From CBDIBC01 sp965276635 (GTDB taxonomy: Bacteria; Actinomycetota; Acidimicrobiia; Acidimicrobiales; Palsa-688): a stretch of 64,000 nt of DNA. Below, piece after piece: positions 44,380 through 52,838 of the stretch (position 1 is its first letter; every line of letters begins with the position of its first letter). The translations under genes and the position numbers were made by a program. Where the stretch lies: positions 1,612,001-1,676,000 of the forward strand of contig CBDIBC010000005.1 of NCBI GenBank assembly GCA_965276635.1, in the 5' to 3' direction. The notes beneath the pieces are model-generated. The model ran no database searches. It saw only the letters and a program-made list of their open reading frames with translations, and had not been told where the DNA came from.

Positions 44380-44570
44380 GCACCCACCTCGAGCCGCCGA
44401 GCGACGAGGAGGTGGTGGCCGTCATGGCGGCGATCGAGGTGGCCTGGCCCCGGCCGGCTGTCGCCGCTCCCCGGGTGGTGGAGAACCCGTGGCGGTTCTC
44501 GGGCCGCTGGTGGTCCCGGCCGCTCACGGTCCGCCGTGACCGGCCGTGGCTGTCATATCCGTCGCAGTGA
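44376..44570 (+). CDS. accE: Acyl-CoA carboxylase epsilon subunit
   Basis: 64 aa starting GTG 44376 (overlaps the pccB stop). PPSDEEVVAVMAAIEVAWPR is the helix typical of actinobacterial AccE, followed by a Trp-rich tail (NPWRFSGRWWSRPL). Epsilon subunits stabilise the alpha-beta holoenzyme; found only in actinobacteria. Confidence 0.85.
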
Positions 44571-44584
44571 GGACGTGTCTCGTC

Positions 44585-45661
44585 TCAGATCGCTTCCATT
44601 GACAGAGCGAGCGATTGCAGACGTTCAGATCGCCGACCGAGTCCGGCCATTGGCGTTAGAGCCATCGTGTCGAGGATCGACGCCCATCTGTTCGCGCAGT
44701 CGTGGTTCCGGAGGGCATTGATGATATTCACCTGCCGGATTCGGGCGGTACGGTCTGGCTGCTGGTCGAGTTCGAGCATGGCACCGATGAGGTCAGCGTC
44801 GTCCACTTCGAGTACAGCATCCGGCCACCCGAAAAGATCGTCGAAGACTGAATTCCGGACCGATTGCCCGATGAGCACTGCTCCGGCGGCAGCTCCCTCA
44901 AAATATCGAAATCCTATTTCCTCCTGAACTGACGTTTGGAACTTCGCCCGCGTCATGACGCTGTATCGGGTTCTCTTGAGCATATCGGCGAGCAACATTC
45001 GGTGCTCACTCGCATTCGGTACATCTATAGGCGACGTCACTGTGAAATTGTAGAAGATCCCTCGTTTGTGGCGCTCGGCCAGGAGGTCCTGATGTAATCG
45101 TTCTGAGCGCCGACCGATGCAGCTGACGTCGATGCATCGTGTCGGCCAGTGTGGGCTCGGCGAAAATAGTTCTGTGTCCAGCGACGGAGCGAGGTAGCTA
45201 CACGGCACCTCGAGGAGCTCGTTGAGTGCGTCGACCGACTCGGCGTATTCGCTGAACACATGGTCGAAGGCGTTCAGCTGTTGGAGGAACCCGCGAAGCT
45301 TTGGAATGTCTTCGATCCATATCTCGCGGATGAGACATGCGGATCGGTCGGCCAGGTCGGTCCACCCGCTTATCGAGTTGAGCAAGGCCACATCACCAGC
45401 CCCGCCAAGTATGGTGAAAAGGAACTCGGACTCGTCCTGATGACCAGCTGAAGAGAAACCCGGATTCAGGCGACTAGCAAGAGGGCGAGAGCCGAGGAAC
45501 CGATTGATGACTCGGTAGCTCAGTTGTGAGCGTGGGGTGTGAGTCGGTGCGATGAAGTCGACATCGTCCATCTCTGCGATGAGGTCTTCGAACTCGTAGC
45601 TCATGGTGCGGACAGCTGTTCGATCGATGTTGCGGAAGGTTATGATGGAGGTTCGGGCCAC
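44585..45661 (-). CDS. Glycosyltransferase, CgeB-like, low-GC
   Basis: 358 aa from GTG 45661. Rossmann start TSIITFRNIDRTAVRTMSYE, ending in a GT4-like C-terminus: RTRYSVMTRAKFQTSVQEEI, GFRYFEGAAAGAVLIGQSVR, VLEVDDADLIGAMLELDQQP, the pattern of spore-maturation CgeB / Glyco_trans_1_2 proteins. Base composition near 50-55% GC stands out against roughly 70% in neighbours, suggesting transfer. Acceptor unknown. Only 14 bp from accE, convergent. Confidence 0.75.
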   Translation of the reverse strand: MARTSIITFRNIDRTAVRTMSYEFEDLIAEMDDVDFIAPTHTPRSQLSYRVINRFLGSRPLASRLNPGFSSAGHQDESEFLFTILGGAGDVALLNSISGWTDLADRSACLIREIWIEDIPKLRGFLQQLNAFDHVFSEYAESVDALNELLEVPCSYLAPSLDTELFSPSPHWPTRCIDVSCIGRRSERLHQDLLAERHKRGIFYNFTVTSPIDVPNASEHRMLLADMLKRTRYSVMTRAKFQTSVQEEIGFRYFEGAAAGAVLIGQSVRNSVFDDLFGWPDAVLEVDDADLIGAMLELDQQPDRTARIRQVNIINALRNHDCANRWASILDTMALTPMAGLGRRSERLQSLALSMEAI

Positions 45662-45860
45662 GACCTATAGCCAAGTGGATGAGTTTGGACCGGGGCAAGG
45701 CATGCTCGAAGGTCAGACGATGGCAGCACCCGGTCGGCCAGGCCGTCCAGATCTGGCTCACTGAAGGTCCTCCGTGGGGTAAACGCCCTCCCTCGGGCGA
45801 GCCGGGCGGCGCCCGGTACCATGAGTCGGTCCCGGAGAAGGGGACTTCCAGCTGTGGGCA

Positions 45861-45889
45861 GCAGGCCGGGAGCGTGGCTCCCGGCCTGC
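45861..45889 (+). promoter_or_regulatory. Strong GC hairpin ahead of the S51-like gene
   Basis: gcaggccgggagc-gtg-gctcccggcctgc: 13 perfect pairs with a 3-nt loop. It lies about 100 bp upstream of the S51-like start inside a 325-bp gap (45662-45985) with no gene. No T-run follows. Could be an attenuator, a GC-type terminator or an RNA structure; I found no known riboswitch consensus. Confidence 0.45.
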
Positions 45890-45985
45890 TCCAGTCGGAC
45901 AGCAGCGCGAACGGTCGGGCTGCTAGAACCCCCGGGATGGTTCAGTCACCTCGAATGTCGCCAGGCGAGACGCAAGGAGCGTGCG

Positions 45986-46690
45986 GTGGTTGACGACGAG
46001 AGCCACCCCGACGTGGAGGCTGGGCACCCGGGGCCGCTGGCGCTCGTCGGGGGCCGGCCCTGGACCGACGGGTGCACGTTCGATCAGGTGCTCTGGGAGG
46101 CGACCGGCCGGCCCGAGGTGGTCGTGGTGCCGACGGGCGCGGCCTATGAGCATCCGGACCGCCTGGTCGACGCAGCGAGGCAGTGGTTCGCCGGCTTCGC
46201 CGCCGAGGTGCGACCCGCCATGGTGCTCGATCGCTCCGATGCGGACGACGACGGCCTGGCCGGGCAGATCGGCGAGGCCCGGTTCATCTACCTGGCCGGC
46301 CCTTCCCCGCTGCACCTGCGCTCGGTGCTCAAGGACTCGAAGGTCTGGGATGCCATCCGTCGGGCCTGGTCAAGGGGCGCGGTGCTGGCGGCCACCGATG
46401 GCGGTGCCATGGTCGTCGGTGACCCCATGGTGGACCCCCGTGGAGGGGCGCTCACGCTGGGGTTGGGCCTGGTTCGCCACCTGGCCGTGCTGCCGCACGC
46501 CGACACCTGGTCGGACGATAAGGCCAAGCGGACGGTGAAGCTGGCCACTGGCCATTTGCGGATCGCCGCGGTGGACGGGAGCACGGCGCTCATCCGCACG
46601 CCGACGGGAACCTGGGAGTCGGCCGGCGCCGGCGAGGTCACCGTCTACGTGGACGGCGCACCCGCCGGCCTCGATGCTCTCGTGTCGTGA
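45986..46690 (+). CDS. Type 1 glutamine amidotransferase-like / peptidase S51-like protein
   Basis: 234 aa from GTG 45986 with aaggag 7 bp upstream. LALVGGRPWTDGCTFDQVLW, EVVVVPTGAAYEHPDRLVDA, ARFIYLAGPSPLHLRSVLKD and AVLAATDGGAMVVGDPMVDP match the S51/cyanophycinase-like fold. Where active members have a Ser (xSAGAM), this has TDGGAM, so the nucleophile appears replaced by Asp. It may be non-catalytic or use another chemistry. Confidence 0.75.
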   Translation: MVDDESHPDVEAGHPGPLALVGGRPWTDGCTFDQVLWEATGRPEVVVVPTGAAYEHPDRLVDAARQWFAGFAAEVRPAMVLDRSDADDDGLAGQIGEARFIYLAGPSPLHLRSVLKDSKVWDAIRRAWSRGAVLAATDGGAMVVGDPMVDPRGGALTLGLGLVRHLAVLPHADTWSDDKAKRTVKLATGHLRIAAVDGSTALIRTPTGTWESAGAGEVTVYVDGAPAGLDALVS

Positions 46691-46779
46691 TTCGCGTTCT
46701 CAATGACGCAGCGACGGCCGGCTAGCGCCGACCATCGCTGTCATCGAGTCTCAAGGGCGGCACCGTGGCCGCCCGACGA

Positions 46780-47109
46780 TCAAGCCTTGCTGTGGCGCCG
46801 GCGACTGACCCGTACGGCTACCACGCCTCCGCCGATGAGCGCCAGGCCGACGGTCGTCGTACCCGCGATGTCGGCGCCGGTGAACGCCAGCGAACCCGTG
46901 GTCCCTGACGATGAGGCTGTCGTGCCCGAGGATGCCGATGCGATTGGCGCAGGCGACGCCGGTTGGACCGCCAGTGCCGAGCCGTCACCACCGCCACTGT
47001 TCGTCGTGCCGCCGCCGTAGGCGAAGGCCGGGCCGGCGAAGCCGACCAGGCCGCCGAGGGTGAGTCCACCTGCCACTGCGAGTCCCGCCGCAAACTTTTT
47101 CATTCCCAT
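46780..47109 (-). CDS. Small surface protein with LAxTG sorting signal
   Basis: 109 aa. Signal peptide KKFAAGLAVAGGLTLGGLVG ending AFA, Ser/Thr/Ala-rich middle, then LAFTG, a hydrophobic span (TTTVGLALIGGGVVAVRV) and SRRRHSKA tail: a sortase sorting signal of the LAxTG (class E) kind. The sortase itself is not in the window. Starts at ATG 47109 (ATG 47103 also possible). Same strand as DUF4012 but 120 bp apart. Confidence 0.82.
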   Translation of the reverse strand: MGMKKFAAGLAVAGGLTLGGLVGFAGPAFAYGGGTTNSGGGDGSALAVQPASPAPIASASSGTTASSSGTTGSLAFTGADIAGTTTVGLALIGGGVVAVRVSRRRHSKA

Positions 47110-47231
47110 GTGTCCCTCGTGTCGTGTGATCCTGTCGACCACGTACGGCGCGATAGTAGGGGGTGGGAGGTCCCCTTGCAACGGATCCCGGTCGTTTCCG
47201 CCGGTTTCCGCCTTGTGCCCACCCTGAGCGT

Positions 47232-48989
47232 TCACCAGGCCACCGTGTGGGAGGAGGCATCCGTGAACTGTCGGCCGGGCCCGGGTGAGTCGACGGTCCA
47301 GGTGACGGGGGGTATGCGGGCAGAGGGCACGACCCGGAGATCCCCGTGGGCACCGTCCAGCACGAACGACCAGGTCACGGTGACCGAGGCATGGGCGAGG
47401 ACGCGGACAGTGGTGGCCAGGACGTCGCTGGGGCCATCCGATCCGGCGCTGACCACCTCCAAGCCACCACGGACCGTGATGTGTCCGGCCCGGCGGGGCA
47501 CATCGAGGGCCAGGGCGCCGCTGTAGATGCCGGGCGACGGACCGCCGTCGCCGTTGGCGTAGGGAGGGAGGTCGGCGGGCGCGTCGTTGGTCAGGGTGGT
47601 GGTGACCTGCACGTGGGTGGTGTGCCCGGGCCGGATGTGCAACGTCGTGCGCACGTCCTGGTAGGGGTCGAGCTTGTTGGCGCCGTTGTTGATGGTGCCG
47701 AGGAGCAGGTCGTCAGCCTGGAGCTGGCCGCCCACTCCGGCGCTCTGCCAGTCGGCCTCCACCGCCGGGTCGCCGCTCCACGCCAGGAGATTGCGACCGT
47801 TGGCGGCGTCGGCCAGCGCCGTGGCCAGCTTGGGCAGCGAGAGGCCGCCCTGCTGCAGCGCCGTGAAGGTGGCGCCGGCCAGGCCCCCCAGCGCCTCGTG
47901 GCGGGCTTGGTTGCTGGCATCGGTGGCCACCCCGATGTACTGATCGCGAAGCAGGAAGGGCTCGACCGTGGCCGCGTCGAGCGTGGTGCCACCCTGGGTG
48001 ATGGGTCCGGTGACGGTGAGGAGGTCGCGCAGGGTGGCGACGTCGATGACCAGCACGCCGTCGACGGGCTGGCCCCGTTGGGTCTGCCACATGGCGGCAG
48101 CCAATGACGCGTTGGCGGGGAACTGCGGGGAGAGGCCGAGGTCCCGGTAGTCGTTGCTCGGTCGGGAGGGTCCCCAGCGGGCGGCCAGGTCGCCGGTTAC
48201 CGGGGCGAGGGGTGTCGGCGAGACGAGCGACGAGGTGGGGACGAAGGAGCCGATGGTCAGCTCGCCGTTGTTCGTGCCCAGGGTGCCGACCTCGAGGAAG
48301 GTGCCGGACCCGGCTCGCATCTCTGCGTTGTTGGCGGTGAACACCAGGTAGGTCCGGGGCCCGTGCAGCAGGTCGTTCGCCGCCGCGGCCGCCGACGAGC
48401 CTCGGTCCACGGCGCTGCGCACCTTGGCCACGTCGGTGACGAAGGTCTGCCGCTTGGTCGCCAGCGTCGAGATCAGGCCGGTCGCAGATCCGAGCTGCAC
48501 GTGGTCGATCCGCTGACGCAGGGTGCCCAGGGTGGTCGCCAGGCGGCCCACGACCACCGTGCGCTCACCGGGAGTCTGGTGGGGAGCAGAGAGGAGGGCG
48601 TGGACCTGTTCGAGCGCGGTTCGCCCAGCCTCGGTGACCTGGCTGGCCGCCCCGGAGAGAGCGTCGGCGGCGCGGAGCTGTCGTCCCACGACGGGTACGA
48701 CGTGCAGCGGCACGAGCCAACCGCTGTCCAGGTTCCGATGCGCCGCGGCCAGTTGCACTGCGGCCAGGCGCAGGCTCGGCGCCGCCGTGTTGTTCGCCAG
48801 GTCGGCGGTGGTGACCTCGTTGCGGACTTGCGTCACCGCCGCCTGCGCCCGTTGGAGTTGATGAGCAGCCCGGAGGGCGAGGAGCGCGCACCACGCCAGC
48901 CAGGCCACCACCACCACCACGACGATGAGGACGACCCACCGCCAGCGGATGTGCCGGTGCCCCGTGGTCGGGGACGTCGTCGCGGTCAC
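47232..48989 (-). CDS. DUF4012 domain membrane-anchored protein
   Basis: 585 aa. One N-terminal transmembrane segment (WVVLIVVVVVVAWLAWCALL), then a coiled region (about 40-180) and the DUF4012 core with YLVFTANNAEMRAGSGTFLE, GRWGPSRPSNDYRDLGLSPQ-like and GVLVIDVATLRDLLTVTGPI. Family of unknown function, often in polysaccharide or surface loci of actinobacteria. GTG start, 9 bp after the cyclophilin. Confidence 0.85.
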   Translation of the reverse strand: MTATTSPTTGHRHIRWRWVVLIVVVVVVAWLAWCALLALRAAHQLQRAQAAVTQVRNEVTTADLANNTAAPSLRLAAVQLAAAHRNLDSGWLVPLHVVPVVGRQLRAADALSGAASQVTEAGRTALEQVHALLSAPHQTPGERTVVVGRLATTLGTLRQRIDHVQLGSATGLISTLATKRQTFVTDVAKVRSAVDRGSSAAAAANDLLHGPRTYLVFTANNAEMRAGSGTFLEVGTLGTNNGELTIGSFVPTSSLVSPTPLAPVTGDLAARWGPSRPSNDYRDLGLSPQFPANASLAAAMWQTQRGQPVDGVLVIDVATLRDLLTVTGPITQGGTTLDAATVEPFLLRDQYIGVATDASNQARHEALGGLAGATFTALQQGGLSLPKLATALADAANGRNLLAWSGDPAVEADWQSAGVGGQLQADDLLLGTINNGANKLDPYQDVRTTLHIRPGHTTHVQVTTTLTNDAPADLPPYANGDGGPSPGIYSGALALDVPRRAGHITVRGGLEVVSAGSDGPSDVLATTVRVLAHASVTVTWSFVLDGAHGDLRVVPSARIPPVTWTVDSPGPGRQFTDASSHTVAW

Positions 48990-48998
48990 GGGTGCGGA

Positions 48999-49553
48999 TC
49001 AGTCGGCTTCGGTGACCGTGACCGAGTCGATGCTCACCCGCTCCTTTGGCTTGCCCGAACCGGAGCCGAGGGCGTCGATCGTGGTGACCACGTCGAGCCC
49101 GTCGATCACCTGGCCGAACAGGCTGTACTGCGGTGGGAGGCGCACACCGTCAGGACCGCTGATGACGAAGAACTGGCTGCCGTTGGTGTTCGGCCCGGCG
49201 TTGGCCATGGCCAACGAGCCCAGCTGGTAGCGGCCGGCCTGGGGCAGCTCGTCCTCGAAGCGGTAACCGGGCCCGCCGCGCCCGGAGCCCTCGGGGTCGC
49301 CGCCCTGGAGGACGAAGCCGGGGATGATGCGATGGAAGACGATGCCGTCGAAGTAGTGGTAGCGGGCCAGGACCACGAAGTTGTTCACCGTCTTGGGGGC
49401 AGCCACGGCGTCGAGGGCGATGCGCAGAGTGCCCTTCGAGGTCACCATCTCCGCGCTGTAGCGCTTCTCCGGGTCGATACACATCGGCGGCGGTTCGTCG
49501 AAGCGCTGCGTCGTCGGGCTGGAGCCGTCGGCGGCGGGGCAGGGCGTGGGCAT
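48999..49553 (-). CDS. Cyclophilin-type peptidyl-prolyl isomerase
   Basis: 184 aa. PTPCPAADGSSPTTQRFDEP leader, then KTVNNFVVLARYHYFDGIVF, HRIIPGFVLQGGDPEGSGRG, GSLAMANAGPNTNGSQFFVI, SLFGQVIDGLDVVTTIDALG, the full cyclophilin core with the catalytic Arg in FHRI. No signal peptide. aggaga RBS before ATG 49553. Likely duplicated from the gene directly upstream, which has the same CIDPxK leader. Confidence 0.88.
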   Translation of the reverse strand: MPTPCPAADGSSPTTQRFDEPPPMCIDPEKRYSAEMVTSKGTLRIALDAVAAPKTVNNFVVLARYHYFDGIVFHRIIPGFVLQGGDPEGSGRGGPGYRFEDELPQAGRYQLGSLAMANAGPNTNGSQFFVISGPDGVRLPPQYSLFGQVIDGLDVVTTIDALGSGSGKPKERVSIDSVTVTEAD

Positions 49554-49589
49554 GCGGGTTCTCCTGGAGGGTGGGAGCGGGTGTGAGGA

Positions 49590-50397
49590 TCAGCTCTCGG
49601 CGATCGTCACCGTCTTCACCGTAACGGGCCGGCTGGGGGCGCCACCGAGGCCGGAGTTGTTGGCCACGTTCAGGGCTAGGATCTTGGAGAGCACGTCGAG
49701 GCCGCTGCTGGCGTGGCCGAACACCACGTAGGTGCCCTGCGAGTTCAGGTTGCTGCAAGTCGGCCCGGTGCAGAAGAAATACTGGGCGCCGGCGCTGTTC
49801 GGCGTGCTCTGCCGGGCCATCACCAGGTCCCCGGCCGTGTAGGTGTAGTGCGCGCCCTCGTCCTTGATGGTGTAGCCCGGGCCAGGATCGCTGGCGCTCT
49901 CGGTCTTCGGGGCCCCCCCCTGGATGATGTCGATGCTCGGGTCGGTGCGGAAGATGCGGGTGCCGTCGTAGAAGTGGTAGCGGGCCAGGACGACGAAGTT
50001 GTTGGTCGTCTGCGGCGTCTTGGTGGTGTCGAGGGGCACCACGATGGTTCCCTCAGACGTGGTGAAGGTCGCCGTGTAGTGCTTCGACGGATCGATGCAT
50101 GTCGGTGGGGCTTGGGCGAACGAGGTGATGCGCGGCGAGCTGCCGTTCGCCTTCGGGCAGGTGGTGGCGCCGGTGAGAGTCCCGCCGGTCTGCGATCGGC
50201 GCCGCCGTGGCCGTTGTCGTCTTCTTCTTGGAGGAGCCCCGGGTGCCGCTGTAGACGGCCAGCCCGATGGCGATGAGGACGATGATGGCGACGACTCCGA
50301 CCCGGCGGTACTTCTTGCGGCGTTGCTGCGCGCGTTGCAGCTCGACCATGCGCGCCTGCCTGCCGGCGCGTTGGCGGGACCTCTTCTCCGATGGCAC
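49590..50397 (-). pseudogene. Membrane-anchored cyclophilin, apparent frameshift after the anchor
   Basis: From GTG 50397 one frame gives PSEKRSRQRAGRQARMVELQ, a transmembrane anchor VGVVAIIVLIAIGLAVYSG and KKKTTTATAAP. Near 50190-50205 the conserved sequence moves to another frame: QTGGTLTGATTCPKANGSSP, CIDPSKHYTATFTTSEGTIV, TTNNFVVLARYHFYDGTRIF, SAGAQYFFCTG, VFGHASSGLDVLSKIL, stop 49590. A single-base indel would restore about 268 aa. Either recent mutation or a base-call error; the core seems otherwise intact. The catalytic Arg is present in IFRTDP. Confidence 0.75.
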
Positions 50398-50466
50398 GGC
50401 CGCACAAGCTAGTCGGCCGGCCGCAGGTGGTGAGGTGCAGGAAAGCGCCGCTGGTAGCCTGCGGCG

Positions 50467-51684
50467 GTGGCTCTGGTGGTGCAGAAGTACGGCGGGACCT
50501 CTGTCGGTGACGCTGAGCGCATGCGTACGGTCGCCGATGCCGTGGCCCGCACGGTGCGCCGGGGGAACCAGGTGGTGGTGGCGGTCTCGGCTATGGGCAA
50601 GGAGACCGACGAGCTGTTGCATCTGGCGCACCAGGTGTCGGGAACCCGCCCGGGCCGGGAGATGGACATGCTCATCACCGCCGGTGAGCGCAAGGCCATG
50701 GCCCTGCTCTGCATGGCCCTCCACGACATCGGGGTGCCATCGGACAGCTTCACCGGCAGCCAGGCGGGGATCATCACCGACACCGACCACACCCGGGCCA
50801 AGATCCTGGAGATCCGCCCCGACCGCATCCGCAAGGCCCTCGACGCCGGCCGGGTGCCGGTGGTGGGCGGTTCGCAGGGCGTCTCGGTCGACAGGGACGT
50901 GACGTTCCTGGGCCGGGGGGGCACCGACACCACGGCGGTGGCCCTGGCCCAGGCGCTGGCTGCCGACGCCTGCGAGATCTACACCGATGTGGCCGGCGTC
51001 TACACCGCCGACCCACGGGTGGTGCCCGAGGCCCGCCGGCTGCGCCGCATCAACTTCGAGGAGATGCTGGAGATGAACGCCGCCGGCTGCCCCAAGCCGG
51101 CGATGCGGTCGGTCGAGTTCGCCCGCAACCATGGCGTGCGCCTGCACGTCCGCTCGGCCTTCACGTGGGAGCCGGGAACCTGGATAACCGAGGAGGACCC
51201 CGCCGTGGAGCAGGCCATCATCTCCGCCGTCATCTCCGATCAGTCGGAGGCCAAGCTCACCGTCAGCGGGGTGCCCGACCACCCGGGGATCGCCGCCCGA
51301 TTGTTCCGGGCCCTGGCCGACCGGTCCATCAACGTCGACATGATCGAGCAGAACGTCTCCTCGGCGGGCATCACCGACATCTCGTTCACCACCCCGCACG
51401 AGGACCTGCAGACGTCGGTGGAAGTGGCCCGTGACCTGCAGGGCGAGATCGGGGCCGAGGCGGTCACCGCCGACCCCGACATCGCCACCGTGTCCATCAT
51501 CGGGGCCGGCATGAAAACCCACGCCGGCGTCTCGGCGACCATGTTCGAGACGTTGGCGACCGAGGGCATCAACATCGAGATGATCTCCACCTCGTCGATC
51601 CGGCTGACCTGCGTGGTGCGGGCCGAGCTGGCCGAGAAGGCGGTCGTGGCCCTGCACCGGGCATTCGACCTGGAGGGCGAGTGA
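50467..51684 (+). CDS. lysC: Aspartate kinase
   Basis: 405 aa. LVVQKYGGTSVGDAERMRTV opens the kinase domain; TAGERKAMALLCMALHD, GRGGTDTTAVALAQAL, then two ACT domains (SEAKLTVSGVPDHPGIAARL; TVSIIGAGMKTHAGVSATMF) for feedback by Lys/Thr. Start GTG 50467. Only 1-bp overlap with asd, so a lysC-asd operon. Confidence 0.94.
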   Translation: MALVVQKYGGTSVGDAERMRTVADAVARTVRRGNQVVVAVSAMGKETDELLHLAHQVSGTRPGREMDMLITAGERKAMALLCMALHDIGVPSDSFTGSQAGIITDTDHTRAKILEIRPDRIRKALDAGRVPVVGGSQGVSVDRDVTFLGRGGTDTTAVALAQALAADACEIYTDVAGVYTADPRVVPEARRLRRINFEEMLEMNAAGCPKPAMRSVEFARNHGVRLHVRSAFTWEPGTWITEEDPAVEQAIISAVISDQSEAKLTVSGVPDHPGIAARLFRALADRSINVDMIEQNVSSAGITDISFTTPHEDLQTSVEVARDLQGEIGAEAVTADPDIATVSIIGAGMKTHAGVSATMFETLATEGINIEMISTSSIRLTCVVRAELAEKAVVALHRAFDLEGE

Positions 51685-52700
51685 TGGCGGGCCCGACCGT
51701 CGGCATCTACGGCGCCACCGGCCAAGTGGGCGCCGTCATGCGCCGGACGCTCGTGGAACGGGCCTTCCCGGTCGGACGGCTCCGGCTGTTCGCATCGGTG
51801 CGCTCGGCCGGACGCCAGCTGGACGGCGTGGTGGTGGAGGACGTGGCCACCGCTGATCATCGGGGCGTCGACATCGCCTTGTTCTCCATGGGCGCCGGCG
51901 CCTCGAGGGACTGGGCGGAAAAGGTGGCCGGTGCGGGGGCGACGGTCATCGACAACTCCTCGGCGTGGCGGATGCACCCCGAGGTCCCTCTCGTGGTCCC
52001 CGAGGTCAACGCCGCCGAGCTCCGCCATCTCACCAAGGGGATCGTGGCCAACCCGAACTGCACGACGATGGTGTGCATGCCGGTGCTGGCCCCGTTGCAC
52101 GCCGAGGCTGTCCTGCAGACTCTGGTGGCCTCGACCTATCAGGCCGTCTCGGGTGCCGGCCTGGCCGGTTCGGCCGAGCTGGATGGCCAGATCCGAGCGG
52201 TGGGGGACAAGGCGAGCGAGCTGGCGTTCGATGGCTCCGCGCTCGCCTTCCCCGCCCCCCGCACCTTTCCGGCGCCGATCGCTTTCAACGTCATCCCCCA
52301 CGCCGGCACCTTCGAGGGCGACGAGACGACCGAGGAGCTCAAGTTCCGGAACGAGAGCCGCAAGATCCTGGCCATCGGGGACCTCGCAGTCTCGGTCACC
52401 TGCGTCCGGGTGCCGGTCTACACCGGCCACTCGCTGGCCCTCAATGCCACCTTCGCCCGGCCTATCAGCCCGGCTCGCGCCACCGAGCTGCTTCGCAGCG
52501 CCCCAGGGGTCGAGCTGGTCGACGTGCCCACGCCCCTGGCTGCGGCCGGGACGGACTCATCGCTCGTCGGTCGGATCCGGGCCGACCGGTCCCGCGGCGA
52601 CGGTCGGGGTCTGGCCCTGTTCGTGTCGGGCGACAACCTCCGCAAGGGCGCAGCCCTCAATGCCGTGCAGATCGCCGAGGCGTTGACGAACCGCTCGTGA
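51684..52700 (+). CDS. asd: Aspartate-semialdehyde dehydrogenase
   Basis: 338 aa. NADP site VGIYGATGQVGAVMRRTL, active-site Cys in VANPNCTTMVCMPVLAPL, substrate region SGAGLAGSAELDGQI, FNVIPHAGTFEGDETTEELK, His in VPVYTGHSLALNATF. Makes aspartate semialdehyde for Lys, Met, Thr and diaminopimelate. ATG shares its A with the lysC stop. Confidence 0.94.
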   Translation: MAGPTVGIYGATGQVGAVMRRTLVERAFPVGRLRLFASVRSAGRQLDGVVVEDVATADHRGVDIALFSMGAGASRDWAEKVAGAGATVIDNSSAWRMHPEVPLVVPEVNAAELRHLTKGIVANPNCTTMVCMPVLAPLHAEAVLQTLVASTYQAVSGAGLAGSAELDGQIRAVGDKASELAFDGSALAFPAPRTFPAPIAFNVIPHAGTFEGDETTEELKFRNESRKILAIGDLAVSVTCVRVPVYTGHSLALNATFARPISPARATELLRSAPGVELVDVPTPLAAAGTDSSLVGRIRADRSRGDGRGLALFVSGDNLRKGAALNAVQIAEALTNRS

Positions 52701-52838
52701 GACAGGTTCGCCCCGCAGTCCTCAGAAGCGAGAAATTTCGGAAGATCGAGGTCTCCAGCGGACAGGGTTGACGACCCTGCCGATCGAAGGCATCGTAGAG
52801 TGACGTCCACATAGCATAACTGCCCCATTCGGGGGCAA

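Noticed and set aside
45662..45985. Riboswitch in the long leader before the S51-like gene
   Set aside because: Only one simple hairpin is evident; I could not match conserved cores of known riboswitch classes.
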